The notes under the pieces: generated by a model
What the model was told of the DNA's origin: nothing
The model's input: the letters and a program-made list of their open reading frames with translations, nothing else
Database searches by the model: none
Shown here: in pieces, positions 26,682 through 35,688 of the stretch
How positions within the stretch are numbered: the stretch's first letter is position 1
How the letters are laid out: each line of letters begins with the position of its first letter
NCBI RefSeq assembly: GCF_020463795.1
Contig: NZ_CP080025.1
Coordinates: forward strand, 2,725,501 to 2,789,500
Reading direction: 5' to 3'
From: Echinicola marina
Lineage (GTDB): Bacteria; Bacteroidota; Bacteroidia; Cytophagales; Cyclobacteriaceae
Length of the DNA stretch: 64,000 nt
Position numbers and translations under genes: made by a program

Positions 26682-27157
26682 GTACTTTTTTGTTTCTAAG
26701 GTGTCAGCTCAGGTTTTATCTTAGTAAAGATGTGCTAATGCATCCGGTTAAATATTGACGTTGGCTTGGGTCAGATAGCTGACGAACATGATCAGTGTAA
26801 TCGGGGGAATCACTTCAAAATGCCAAATATTTTATTGATGATGAATTCAGCGTTATTTTTTTTGATTTTCTGAATATTAAGGAACTCTATATTTGTGCTT
26901 TCATCCAAATTACACAACCAAACCAAATAGAATGGGCAGGGTTCAGTAAAAAAAAGAAGAATCTCTTAAGAGCTTCCTAAGGCTATCTTGTTAAGGGATG
27001 AAGTCGAAATAGGCGTATTGGTATCTAGCTGGCCAGGTTGAGTATGTTTCAAGATTGAAAATTAAAGGGTAAATTTATAAGAATAAGCCTTTTTGGGAGG
27101 ATTTTTGCTTAATCCAAATTGTATTGTTTTTTATCTTTTGGTTAAAACGAAAAATGA
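26682..27157. other. Intergenic region, 476 bases
   Basis: No coding frame of note on either strand. It holds short palindromes (GTCAG-ATAG-CTGAC near 26778-26791 and CTCTTAAGAG near 26964) and a TATCTTTTG close to 27132, one base longer than the -7 consensus, that could be the promoter for the App1-type gene. Nothing else is recognisable. Confidence 0.5.
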
Positions 27158-28204
27158 ATGGTTTTAAGAATTCTAACATTTCCTCTACGGTATGCTATTT
27201 CAAAGGTGAAAAAGGCCTTTGGTAAGCTGGAAGAAATAAGGATAGAACCACTTTATGCTTTTGGGAATGAGGATCGGATTTTTGTTAAAGCGCGGGTTTT
27301 GGAAGCATATAAGCAAAGTAAGCCATCGGCAAGAAAGAATAGCTTGCAAAATATTTTGGGGGCCTTGAGGAGGTATGCAGGCAGTAGTGTGCCTGATGCT
27401 AAGGTAGTGGTGAGTTTTATGGAAGCGCATAAGGAAGTGGTCAGTGATGAAGAGGGAATTGTAGCATGTGAGTTTGAGTGTTCAGATCATTTTTCCATAG
27501 AAAAACATAAGGTGGGATTCCGCTTGATGGAGGAAGAAGGTTTGGTGCCAGAAAAGAAACATTCTTATATAGCGGTTTGTCAATATTTAAAAGATCATCC
27601 GCTTGGGGTAATTTCTGATATTGATGATACTATATTGATTTCCCATGCCACAGATATAGGGAAAAAACTTTGGCTTTCTGTATCCAAGAATGCTTATACC
27701 CGAAGGCCTTTTCCTGGGGTCAGTGAGTTCTATAGGGCTCTCACCCAGCACGGCAAGAATCCGGTATTTTATGTTTCCAGCAGTGATTGGAATTTATATG
27801 ATTTGATAAAAGATTTTTTGCGCTATAGAAATATCCCTTCAGGCCCCATGTTACTTCAGGATTTGCATCTTAATTTAAGGAATATATGGCGTTCAGGAGG
27901 GGGAGACCATGCCCATAAATTGGAGAAGATAGAGATGCTGCTTGATTTATATTCAGGGATGAAGTTTTTTTTGATTGGAGATAGTGGTCAGCATGATCCA
28001 GAATTGTATGCAGAAATTATTAAGGCTTATCCGGGTAGGATCAAGTCCGTTTATATTAGGGAGGTCAGTGATGAAGAGCATCTTCGTCGTGAAGATTTGA
28101 TCCATGATATTGGTCGATATGACCATGCTCCTGAATTGGTATTTGTGAAATCAACCCAAGAAGCCATGAGGCATGCAAGGGAAAAACTATATATAGCTCC
28201 ATAA
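27158..28204 (+). CDS. App1-type phosphatidate phosphatase (DUF2183)
   Basis: 348 residues. The C-terminal catalytic domain carries the DxDDT motif SDIDDTILIS and continues with the family segments RRPFPGVSEFYRAL, PVFYVSSSDWNLYD and FLIGDSGQHDPELY. The N-terminal half has a beta-rich domain with RIFVKARVLEAY. In yeast, App1 dephosphorylates phosphatidic acid. A lipid kinase gene follows 5 bases downstream, so the pair may interconvert phosphatidate and diacylglycerol. No signal peptide is clear. The family is firm, and the substrate is inferred from the family and the neighbour. Confidence 0.88.
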   Translation: MVLRILTFPLRYAISKVKKAFGKLEEIRIEPLYAFGNEDRIFVKARVLEAYKQSKPSARKNSLQNILGALRRYAGSSVPDAKVVVSFMEAHKEVVSDEEGIVACEFECSDHFSIEKHKVGFRLMEEEGLVPEKKHSYIAVCQYLKDHPLGVISDIDDTILISHATDIGKKLWLSVSKNAYTRRPFPGVSEFYRALTQHGKNPVFYVSSSDWNLYDLIKDFLRYRNIPSGPMLLQDLHLNLRNIWRSGGGDHAHKLEKIEMLLDLYSGMKFFLIGDSGQHDPELYAEIIKAYPGRIKSVYIREVSDEEHLRREDLIHDIGRYDHAPELVFVKSTQEAMRHAREKLYIAP

Positions 28205-28209
28205 GGTAT

Positions 28210-29085
28210 ATGAACAGACGTTATTTATTTGTCCTTAATCCTATTTCGGGTGAGGGGGATGATAGGAAAGAAGTAATAGCACTATTGTCTCAACAGTTGC
28301 ATGGTATTGATTTGGAAGTTTGGGAAACCACCGGTAATCGGGGCGATGCCCAGAAGATCAAGGGGATGTTGTCTGAGGGGAATTGGGATGGACTGCTGGT
28401 AGGGGGAGGCGATGGTACCGTCAAAATGGTGGTTGAAGCAGCTATAGGGAATGATCTGCCTTTTGGTATTATTCCTTTGGGGTCAGCAAATGGCTTGGCC
28501 ACTTGTTTTGGGATTCACAGTATTTCAGATGCCTGTCATGCCATACTTAAGGGAAGAACTAGAGCTGTTGATCTGTGGAAGATCAATGATGAGGTGTTTG
28601 TTCACCTTAGTGATTTTGGTTTCAACGCGGGATTGGTGAAGCGATCAAGGGATGAAAGTTCAAGGGGGATGATGACTTATTTTAAAAGCTCATTTGCACA
28701 GTTTGCTGAATTGAAACCTTATCATTTTACATTGAAATTTGAAGATGAGATAGTGGAGGTTGAAGCCAAAATGTTGGTAATTGCTAATGGGGGTAAATAT
28801 GGAACCGGGGCCTTGATCAATCCTCAAGGCAAAGTGGATGATGGCTTATTTGAAATTGTGGTCCTTAATCCAGAGGGGTTTGAGGAAATTTTACGCCTGT
28901 CCATAGATATGTTTAAGGGCACACTGGCAGATTCAGAGGTGGTTAAAATATGGTCTGCGGATAAAGTGGAGATCAGTAATCCAGATGGGGCGGATTTTCA
29001 GATTGATGGAGAGGTGATGCCCAAAACAGCGGCAATAAAAGTTTATCCAGTAGAAGAAAAGATAAACTTTTATTGCTTAGAGTAA
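28210..29085 (+). CDS. Diacylglycerol kinase family lipid kinase
   Basis: 291 residues. The N-terminal catalytic domain has NPISGEGD (about 11-18) and the nucleotide-binding GGGDGTVKMVVEA, followed by PLGSANGLA. The C-terminal beta domain includes GGKYGTGALINPQGKVDDGLFEIVVL and ends with DFQIDGEVMP. This is the DgkB/YegS/BmrU fold, which uses ATP to phosphorylate diacylglycerol or similar lipids at the inner membrane. Length is normal. It lies 5 bases after the App1-type phosphatase gene. Confidence 0.93.
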   Translation: MNRRYLFVLNPISGEGDDRKEVIALLSQQLHGIDLEVWETTGNRGDAQKIKGMLSEGNWDGLLVGGGDGTVKMVVEAAIGNDLPFGIIPLGSANGLATCFGIHSISDACHAILKGRTRAVDLWKINDEVFVHLSDFGFNAGLVKRSRDESSRGMMTYFKSSFAQFAELKPYHFTLKFEDEIVEVEAKMLVIANGGKYGTGALINPQGKVDDGLFEIVVLNPEGFEEILRLSIDMFKGTLADSEVVKIWSADKVEISNPDGADFQIDGEVMPKTAAIKVYPVEEKINFYCLE

Positions 29086-29091
29086 ATAACC

Positions 29092-29544
29092 CTATTTCAA
29101 ATTTTTCCTCATTGCCATGGCTATACCGAGGTGCATACCTTCATGGATACCATCAAAATTGATTGCTTCAGTAATGTTTTTAAGTGTTATGCCAAAGCTG
29201 GTGGGGTATTCTTGGAAGGTTTTGAAAGAGCCAATTATCAGGTCGTTTTTTAGCGTTTCCAAAGAAGATAATGCTATTATTTTCAAATGCTCCAATTCTT
29301 TTTCTGTAAGCGGAGATTCAGGCTTAGTGCCTTTTCGGAATTTTTCTACTAGTTCTTCGTCGATCAATAGTGGCAGTCCAGAAAGCTTATAACATAGGAT
29401 TTGCTGGGTGACAATACTGTGCCCGAAATTCCAGGCAATATTGTTATTGAATCCTTCAGGAATGGTGTTGATCTGTTCAAGGCTCAAGCCATTTAGTAGG
29501 GTGATGAAGTTTTCGCGGGTTTTGAGAATGTGTCTAATATTCAT
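29092..29544 (-). CDS. DinB family protein
   Basis: 150 residues from the ATG at 29542-29544; the frame is open further upstream but without family similarity. DinB four-helix layout: an N-terminal helix with RENFITLLNGLSLEQINTIPEGFNNNIAWNFGH, where the histidine of NFGH is the first metal ligand, and a C-terminal NFDGIHEGMHLGIAMAM supplying the other two (HEGMH). DinB/YfiT proteins bind a metal and many act as thiol-dependent transferases; a specific role cannot be assigned. It converges with the lipid kinase gene (6-base gap). Confidence 0.85.
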   Translation of the reverse strand: MNIRHILKTRENFITLLNGLSLEQINTIPEGFNNNIAWNFGHSIVTQQILCYKLSGLPLLIDEELVEKFRKGTKPESPLTEKELEHLKIIALSSLETLKNDLIIGSFKTFQEYPTSFGITLKNITEAINFDGIHEGMHLGIAMAMRKNLK

Positions 29545-29621
29545 AGCGTTTAGAGGAGTTTTTGGTTGGTCTGGCTTCTTATAGGGGGGATTAGTGTGTA
29601 AATGTACATTATAAAGAGGGA

Positions 29622-29650
29622 TAAAAAAAACCGGCCATTTAGACCGGTTT
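29622..29650 (-). terminator. Terminator after the Gfo/Idh/MocA gene
   Basis: On the minus strand, stem AAACCGGTC / GGCCGGTTT (9 bp with one G-U pair, 5-base loop) followed by a run of eight T. It lies 14 bases past the stop at 29664. Confidence 0.88.
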
Positions 29651-29663
29651 GTTAGTGTTGTTT

Positions 29664-31127
29664 TTATACGCCAAGGCTCCAATCACCTCTGTATTGTCTT
29701 TTTACAAATTGATTGGCTTCGTCGAAGTTGGTTACCTTCATATTTGGTCCGTCCCACACCAATTTGATGCCTCTTCCTGGGTAATCAAATCCATCGTCAT
29801 CTTTTCGAGGCTTTCTGATGTCATAACTTCTAATCGCCAAATTACCCATCAATACTGATTCGGTCAATGGACCAGCAATGGAGAATGGAGAGCTGAGCTC
29901 ATTGAATTCCTTGCTTCCATGCCCAGCCACACATGCTCTTACCCATTGTGCATAGTGGCCGTTGTCTCCGTTTTCCACTCTAGGAATGGTTACAGGAACT
30001 TTGTCTCCGTCTTCTCTAGAGGTAGGAAGTAGTTTAGGGTTAATACCATAGGTAGAGCACATCATTTTTCCTTTGGTGCCTTCTATGATTACGCCGTTAC
30101 CACCGTCGCCCATTTGCTCATTTGGACCAAGTTCTTCTGGTCTGGCCGGTTGGATACCACCATCCATCCAATGGAATTCAAGGTCTTCTTTTCCTGCGGA
30201 TTTAAATTTCAGTGTAACATGAGAAGAAGGAGGGCAGCCATCAGGGAAATAGCCCCTATTGAACTCTCCTACATATACGGAGCCTACACTGCATTCTGCT
30301 TCAGAAGGATAACCAAGCCCCAAAACTCTGAAGGGAGGTTCCATAATGTGGCAGGCCATGTCACCGAGTGCTCCTGTGCCATAGTCCCACCAACCTCTCC
30401 AGTTGAATGGTACCAAATTATCCACATATTCTTTGTAAGGGGCTGTACCTAACCAAAGGTCCCAGTCCAGTTCAGAGGGAGGAGTGATTCCTTTTTCTGG
30501 CCATTTGATACCTTGTGGCCAAACTGGTCTGTCTGTCCAGCACCAAACTTTGGTAGCCTCACCGATCATACCCGCATTGTACCATTCCATCATTCTACGC
30601 ACACCATCTCCTGAAGAGCCCTGGTTGCCCATTTGGGTGACTACCTTGTACTTTTCGGCTGCTTGGGTAAGCATTCGTGCTTCATAAATATCATGTGTCA
30701 AAGGCTTTTGAACATACACGTGCTTGCCTAACTGCATGGCGGCCATAGCCTGAACGGCGTGGTTATGGTCGGGGGTAGAAACTGTTACAGCATCGATATG
30801 TTTGTGTTCTTTTTCCAACATCTCTCTAAAGTCCTTATAGTATTTGGCTTTAGGGAATCTTTTTCTGGAAGTAGCTGCCCTTCTGTCGTCTACATCACAT
30901 AAGTAACCGATTTCTGCTTGACCACTTTTGTGCATTTCATTGATGTCGCTTTGTCCCTTTCCTCCAGCGCCTATGCCTGCTATGACAATTTTATCACTAG
31001 GTGCGGTGAAGCCAGGGCCACCAAGTACATGTCTTGGCACGAGGTAAAATCCTGCGGCAGCTGTGGCAGCCCCTTTTAAAAAATCCCTTCGGGAATTGTT
31101 GGGATTAGAAGGTTCTTGTTTTTTCAT
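29664..31127 (-). CDS. Tat-exported Gfo/Idh/MocA family oxidoreductase
   Basis: 487 residues. The Tat signal SRRDFLKGAATAAAG is at about 12-26. The NAD(P)-binding fold has VIAGIGAGGKGQSDI and the conserved VQKPLTHDIYEA (the family's EKP-like motif, here QKP). The C-terminal domain has W+GWWDYGTGALGDMACHIMEPPF. Such secreted Gfo/Idh/MocA proteins are common in polysaccharide-degrading Bacteroidota and act on sugars or inositols, with tightly held NAD. A GH20 hexosaminidase gene is divergent from it, but no other sugar-utilisation gene lies next to it. Confidence 0.9.
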   Translation of the reverse strand: MKKQEPSNPNNSRRDFLKGAATAAAGFYLVPRHVLGGPGFTAPSDKIVIAGIGAGGKGQSDINEMHKSGQAEIGYLCDVDDRRAATSRKRFPKAKYYKDFREMLEKEHKHIDAVTVSTPDHNHAVQAMAAMQLGKHVYVQKPLTHDIYEARMLTQAAEKYKVVTQMGNQGSSGDGVRRMMEWYNAGMIGEATKVWCWTDRPVWPQGIKWPEKGITPPSELDWDLWLGTAPYKEYVDNLVPFNWRGWWDYGTGALGDMACHIMEPPFRVLGLGYPSEAECSVGSVYVGEFNRGYFPDGCPPSSHVTLKFKSAGKEDLEFHWMDGGIQPARPEELGPNEQMGDGGNGVIIEGTKGKMMCSTYGINPKLLPTSREDGDKVPVTIPRVENGDNGHYAQWVRACVAGHGSKEFNELSSPFSIAGPLTESVLMGNLAIRSYDIRKPRKDDDGFDYPGRGIKLVWDGPNMKVTNFDEANQFVKRQYRGDWSLGV

Positions 31128-31433
31128 GAGTATTAAACTTGTATTGGGAATATTGAGTATTTTTCAAAATGAAGCATAATTTAGGGAAATCTTTTTTTTC
31201 TTCCATGTGAAAAAAAGATTTTAAGCCTTAATGGCTTTAATTGGGGATAAGCGGTTAAGGTGGTTTTTTAGTCATTTTAAATGAATTGCAATACTAATTG
31301 ATTGCTAAATCGTTAAAATGTCCTTTAGTTTATTAAATTGTTAATTTATAATTTAATGTAACCTGTATTAAGTTTTGATTAAAAATTGATTAAGTTTAAA
31401 TCATTAACGAGATAAAATTTAAAATATTTCAAT
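31128..31433. other. Divergent intergenic region, 306 bases
   Basis: Very AT-rich, between two divergent start codons (Gfo/Idh/MocA and hexosaminidase). It must hold both promoters, but no perfect TAnnTTTG is seen for either gene. TCAAAATGA near 31166 is one base off on the minus strand. Confidence 0.5.
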
Positions 31434-32972
31434 ATGATAAAAAGTGAATTCTTAAAGCTGTCCATTCTTCTTTTGATAGGAGGGCTATTGGCTTGTGATC
31501 CTGATCCGAAACTTTCGGATAAAGCACTTATTCCTTTACCTGAAAAAGTACAAGCACAAGACGGTGTTTTTACTATTGATGAAAATACTAAGATATATAT
31601 CGACCGGTCGGAGCTGGAAGATGTTGCTCAATTCTTTTCCAAGTTTATTAACCATTCGACAGGTTTTAATATACAAGTAGTGACCGAAAAACCGGAGGGG
31701 GATTATATTGCTTTGGGTTTGGGATTGGATGTGCCAAAAGAGGGGTATGAACTCGATGTGAGGCCTGATGGGATCAGTATAAAAGGTGCCACGCCAGAGG
31801 GAATTTTCAGGGGCTTTCAGACTTTGAGGCAATTGATGCCTTCGGCCATAGAAAAGGTAGGGGGATTTGAAGGAGGGGCCTGGAAGGTGCCTGGGGTTAA
31901 GATAGAAGATGCTCCAGAATATGGTTATAGAGGTAGTATGTTGGATGTAGCGCGTCACTTTTTTGGGGTGGAGGATGTCAAAAGGTATATTGATTTGATG
32001 TCATTGTATAAAATGAATTATTTGCACCTACATCTCGCAGATGACCAAGGGTGGAGGATTGAGATCAAGTCTTGGCCAATGCTTACAGAAATCGGTGGTA
32101 GTACTGCAGTAGGCGGTGGCGAAGGAGGTTTTTATACCCAAGAAGACTATATGGAAATCGTAGAATATGCTCAAGAGCGATTTATTACGATCGTACCTGA
32201 GATAGATATGCCTGGACATACGAATGCAGCACTGGCCTCTTATCCTGAGCTTAATTGTAATGGAGAAGCACCAGAATTGTATACAGGCACTGAGGTTGGT
32301 TTTAGTACGCTTTGTACTGATAAGGAGATTACTTATCAATTTATTGATGATGTGGTTAAGGAATTAGTGGGGCTTACTCCCGGTCCATATATCCATATTG
32401 GGGGAGATGAATCTCACGTGACACCTTTGGAAGATTATATTCCATTTATAGAGCAGGTGCAGGATATTGTAAATTCTTATGATAAAAAGGTGATAGGCTG
32501 GGATGAAATTGCTCATGCCGCTTTGAGGCCTAGTGCCACGGCGCAGTATTGGGCAAAAGCAGAAAATGCGAAAATGGCTGTAGATCAAGGTGCGAAAGTT
32601 TTGATATCTCCAGCTACAAGGGCCTATTTGGATATGCAATATGATTCTACGACCCAACTGGGATTGCATTGGGCGGCTTATATAGAATTGGATAGTGCGT
32701 ATCTGTGGGATCCAGCTACCTTGGAAGAGGGAATTGATAAAGGCGATATTTTGGGCGTGGAGGCTCCTTTGTGGACTGAAACCATCTCAACAATGGAAGA
32801 ATTGGAGTATATGGTTTTTCCAAGGTTGATAGGTATAGCAGAGATTGCTTGGACCAAGCCAGCTTTAAGGGACTGGGATGATTATAAATCCAGGCTTATT
32901 AAGCATGAGGAAAGAATGAAAGCATTAGAGGTGAATTATTATTCTTCACCCTTATTAAAACAAGAAGAGTAG
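31434..32972 (+). CDS. Beta-N-acetylhexosaminidase, GH20 lipoprotein
   Basis: 512 residues with a lipobox (LLAC, cysteine at residue 21). The GH20b domain (about 30-150) precedes the catalytic barrel starting YRGSMLDVARHFF. The catalytic pair is Asp325/Glu326 in HIGGDESH. The family segments HLADDQGWRIEIKSWP, EIDMPGHTNAAL and WDEIAHAA are also present. It removes terminal GlcNAc or GalNAc from glycans such as chitin fragments or glycoproteins, by substrate-assisted catalysis. It is probably anchored in the outer membrane. The length is on the short side, without a C-terminal binding module. It stands alone and has a strong shared terminator. Confidence 0.95.
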   Translation: MIKSEFLKLSILLLIGGLLACDPDPKLSDKALIPLPEKVQAQDGVFTIDENTKIYIDRSELEDVAQFFSKFINHSTGFNIQVVTEKPEGDYIALGLGLDVPKEGYELDVRPDGISIKGATPEGIFRGFQTLRQLMPSAIEKVGGFEGGAWKVPGVKIEDAPEYGYRGSMLDVARHFFGVEDVKRYIDLMSLYKMNYLHLHLADDQGWRIEIKSWPMLTEIGGSTAVGGGEGGFYTQEDYMEIVEYAQERFITIVPEIDMPGHTNAALASYPELNCNGEAPELYTGTEVGFSTLCTDKEITYQFIDDVVKELVGLTPGPYIHIGGDESHVTPLEDYIPFIEQVQDIVNSYDKKVIGWDEIAHAALRPSATAQYWAKAENAKMAVDQGAKVLISPATRAYLDMQYDSTTQLGLHWAAYIELDSAYLWDPATLEEGIDKGDILGVEAPLWTETISTMEELEYMVFPRLIGIAEIAWTKPALRDWDDYKSRLIKHEERMKALEVNYYSSPLLKQEE

Positions 32973-32979
32973 AAATGAT

Positions 32980-33021
32980 AAAAAGCAAGGGTCGAACCAT
33001 TTGGATCGGCCCTTGCTTTTT
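32980..33021. terminator. Bidirectional terminator
   Basis: A 16-bp stem AAAAAGCAAGGGTCGA / TCGGCCCTTGCTTTTT with one G-U pair and a 10-base loop lies between convergent hexosaminidase and serpin genes. Its right arm overlaps the serpin stop codon by two bases. Confidence 0.92.
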
Positions 33022-34264
33022 ATAAAATACTTGGGTCGGAGAGTTTTCCCATAAATAAAATGGCTCCACTGTGTTTTTCCTGAATGAAAAAGATAAAAGG
33101 TCTGTCCATGGAGATGATAAGGGGAGTAGGATTAGCAGCAGTGAGTTCAATTTCTACAACTGTAGCAGCAGCAGCTTCAGTACCTTTTTCATCTACATCA
33201 ATCAAAGCATCATGTATAACCCTGCTAATTTTTAATGGGTCAGTATGACTGTCGAATAATTCGGTGAAGTTTCTGTTGTCAAAATAAAATGGAGTGACCA
33301 GTCCCATTGCCTCTAGATCATCTCTCAAGTTGTTGATTTTTTGCCTCATTTTGAATTTGGGCATTTTTATGATAGCGGCACTTGGATGAAGGTTTTCTTT
33401 CCAATGGTCGATTTGCGAAAGGGAAAGTTCATTTTCTATAGCAGCTAAGTTGGGTCCGTCTGGTAAAATAATGCCCATGGAATATTGACCAGTACTATAG
33501 GGTATCTCCAAATAGGTAAGGTTATCTGATTTGAAGTAATTGATGTCAGCAGGGTCGGAAAGACTCATCATATCTACCTGATGGCTTTCGCTAGGGCTGG
33601 TATGGAAAGGTGCTTTGGAAGTTAGGTTTTGGTCGAATTGATATTTCCAGTCTCCATAAAAATAAATGGCATTGACGAGGTACATAACTGCGTCAGGACG
33701 GACTTGGTCAATCATATCCTTGATGAGGTTATTGGTGTTTTTTTCTATCCATTGATTGATGATCTCAGCAGAATTTGGATCTTTCATATCCAAGGTACTT
33801 AAGGCGGCGAGGTATTGCTTTTGCATGGTTTGCTGAAAGGCAGCTTTTACGCTCAGTCCTTCCCTGTACCAAATTCCATTGGCGATATTCAAGGTGACTT
33901 TAGAATCTACCTCTTTTAGAAATTGAGTGAGTTCATGATTGGCATTATTTGCTTCCTCTAGGCTAGTGTTTTCAAAGCCAAGTAGTTCCTTGTATTCTTC
34001 CAGTACTTCTCCTTTATTACCATTCATGGTCATGGATAGGGCTTGCTGTATACTGAATGGGCTGAAAAACAAATTAGGGTTTCCGGATTTTTTGAGTTGT
34101 AAATAAAGGTCAATAGCGAAATTGCTGCTGCTGTTGGCAAGGTCTTTTTCATAGTCTTTGAGTACTCTGAGTTTAGGGGCCAAGGGAGCGTTTTCTGGAT
34201 CTCCGTTCATACAGGAAGTAAGTGCCAGAAAAATGACAAAAATAGAGAAGTAATATTTTTTCAT
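33020..34264 (-). CDS. Serpin family lipoprotein protease inhibitor
   Basis: 414 residues with a lipobox (LTSC, cysteine at residue 18). The serpin fold is complete: NLFFSPFSIQQALSMTMNG, LVNAIYFYGDWKYQFD, and the C-terminal signature DRPFIFFIQEKHSGAILFMGKL. The reactive-loop hinge GTEAAAAT (361-368) keeps the small residues needed for insertion into the beta sheet, so it should be inhibitory. Counting from the hinge as in alpha-1-antitrypsin puts P1-P1' at Thr375-Ala376, suggesting an elastase-like target; this is inference. It is probably exposed at the cell surface or in the periplasm, where it would protect against foreign or own proteases. Confidence 0.94.
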   Translation of the reverse strand: MKKYYFSIFVIFLALTSCMNGDPENAPLAPKLRVLKDYEKDLANSSSNFAIDLYLQLKKSGNPNLFFSPFSIQQALSMTMNGNKGEVLEEYKELLGFENTSLEEANNANHELTQFLKEVDSKVTLNIANGIWYREGLSVKAAFQQTMQKQYLAALSTLDMKDPNSAEIINQWIEKNTNNLIKDMIDQVRPDAVMYLVNAIYFYGDWKYQFDQNLTSKAPFHTSPSESHQVDMMSLSDPADINYFKSDNLTYLEIPYSTGQYSMGIILPDGPNLAAIENELSLSQIDHWKENLHPSAAIIKMPKFKMRQKINNLRDDLEAMGLVTPFYFDNRNFTELFDSHTDPLKISRVIHDALIDVDEKGTEAAAATVVEIELTAANPTPLIISMDRPFIFFIQEKHSGAILFMGKLSDPSIL

Positions 34265-34285
34265 GGTTTTAGCGCTATTTAGATA

Positions 34286-34302
34286 GTGTCTAGACGAGAC
34301 AC
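34286..34302. repeat. Inverted repeat upstream of serpin
   Basis: GTGTCT-AGACG-AGACAC, a perfect 6-bp inverted repeat 22 bases ahead of the serpin start, in the only space where its promoter or leader can lie. It could be an operator or a leader hairpin. Confidence 0.35.
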
Positions 34303-34318
34303 GATGAAAAAATGCTAC

Positions 34319-34356
34319 AAAAAAAAATCCTTCACATTTAAAATATGAAGGATTTT
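34319..34356 (-). terminator. Terminator after metZ
   Basis: Minus strand: stem AAAATCCTTCA / TGAAGGATTTT (11 bp, loop of 11) followed by a run of T, 22 bases past the metZ stop. Confidence 0.9.
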
Positions 34357-34377
34357 GTTCAAAAATCGAAATTTTAT

Positions 34378-35553
34378 TTATCTGGATTTTTCCAGGGCTC
34401 TTTCTACGTCAGCGATGATGTCATCATGATGTTCCAGTCCCGTGGAAAGTCTGATCAAGCCAGGCAAGATGCCTACTCTTTCTCTTTCTTCTTCTGTTAA
34501 TTTACTGTGTGTGGTGGAGGCAGGGTGCGTGATGATACTTCTGCTATCGCCCAAGTTAGCAGTGACAGTGATCATCTGCAATTCGTCTATAAACCTTTGT
34601 GCCCTCTCGATTCCCCCCTTTAATGTCAAGGTGATGATGCCACCTCCTTGCTTCATTTGTTTTTTGGCTAAGTCATACTGAGGGTGGCTCTTAAGGAATG
34701 GGTATTTTACAAATTCCAAGTCTTTGTTGTCCTGGAAATATTCGGCTACGGTAAGGGCATTGGAGCAGTGTCTATCCATTCTTACCGCCAAAGTCTCCAT
34801 GCTTCTGGAAAGTATCCAAGCATTAAATGGTGAAAGACTGGGGCCGGTATGTCTGGTGAAAAACTGTACCTCTTGGATCAATTCCTTTTTGCCTAAGATC
34901 AATCCTCCCAATACTCTTCCTTGTCCATCTATGTATTTGGTGGCGCTATGGGCAACAATGTCAGCCCCCCATTTGGCTGGTTGTTGTAGGTATGGAGTAG
35001 CAAAGCAATTGTCCACAACCAGGATCAGATTATGCGCCTTTGCGAAAGCACTTACCCATTCCAGATCGATGATTTCCAAGCCGGGATTGGAAGGGGTTTC
35101 TATGAATAACATTTTAGTATTGGGCTGAACCAGTTTTTCCCAGTTTTGAATGTCGGAAATGTCACCATAGGTAGATGTAATGCCCCATTTTGGAAAAACC
35201 CTTGTGAGCAACTGATGGGTGGATCCGAATAGTGAGCGGGAAGCAAGTATATGGTCTCCTTGTTGTAAGATAGAGGCCATACTGCCAAACATAGCAGCCA
35301 TACCTGATGCTGTAGCTATGCCATCTTCTGTACCTTCTGCTGCACAAACTTTTTCTATGAGGTCAGAGCTGTTAGGGTTGGCATATCGAGAATAGATGTT
35401 TCCAGGTATCTCATCTGCAAACATCTGACGGGCTTCTTCAGCACTATCAAAAGTAAAGCTAGAAGTCAGGTAAATAGGGGCAGAGTGTTCTCTTTGGTTG
35501 GATTTAGAAGAAGCGATTCTTATAGCTTCGGTTTCAAAATGCTTATTGGACAT
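34378..35553 (-). CDS. metZ: O-succinylhomoserine sulfhydrylase
   Basis: 391 residues from the ATG at 35551-35553; the frame is open 13 codons further. Cys/Met-metabolism PLP enzyme: the cofactor lysine lies in HSATKYIDGQGRVLGG, a wording typical of MetZ; SGMAAMFGSM, VDNCFATPYLQQP and the RLSTGLEHHDDII end are also present. It joins sulfide to O-succinyl- (or O-acetyl-) homoserine to make homocysteine for methionine. A SAM-I riboswitch directly upstream supports a methionine role over a degradative gamma-lyase. It stands alone with its own terminator. Confidence 0.93.
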   Translation of the reverse strand: MSNKHFETEAIRIASSKSNQREHSAPIYLTSSFTFDSAEEARQMFADEIPGNIYSRYANPNSSDLIEKVCAAEGTEDGIATASGMAAMFGSMASILQQGDHILASRSLFGSTHQLLTRVFPKWGITSTYGDISDIQNWEKLVQPNTKMLFIETPSNPGLEIIDLEWVSAFAKAHNLILVVDNCFATPYLQQPAKWGADIVAHSATKYIDGQGRVLGGLILGKKELIQEVQFFTRHTGPSLSPFNAWILSRSMETLAVRMDRHCSNALTVAEYFQDNKDLEFVKYPFLKSHPQYDLAKKQMKQGGGIITLTLKGGIERAQRFIDELQMITVTANLGDSRSIITHPASTTHSKLTEEERERVGILPGLIRLSTGLEHHDDIIADVERALEKSR

Positions 35554-35688
35554 GATGGGATTTTTCAGGTTAGTAAAATTAATTAATGTCACAATTCGTA
35601 CTTTTCCTTATACCGGACATGGCATATTTTATGTAAATACGATGGGGAATAGAGAAAAAGAATTGTGTACGTAAATGGATCATAATGT

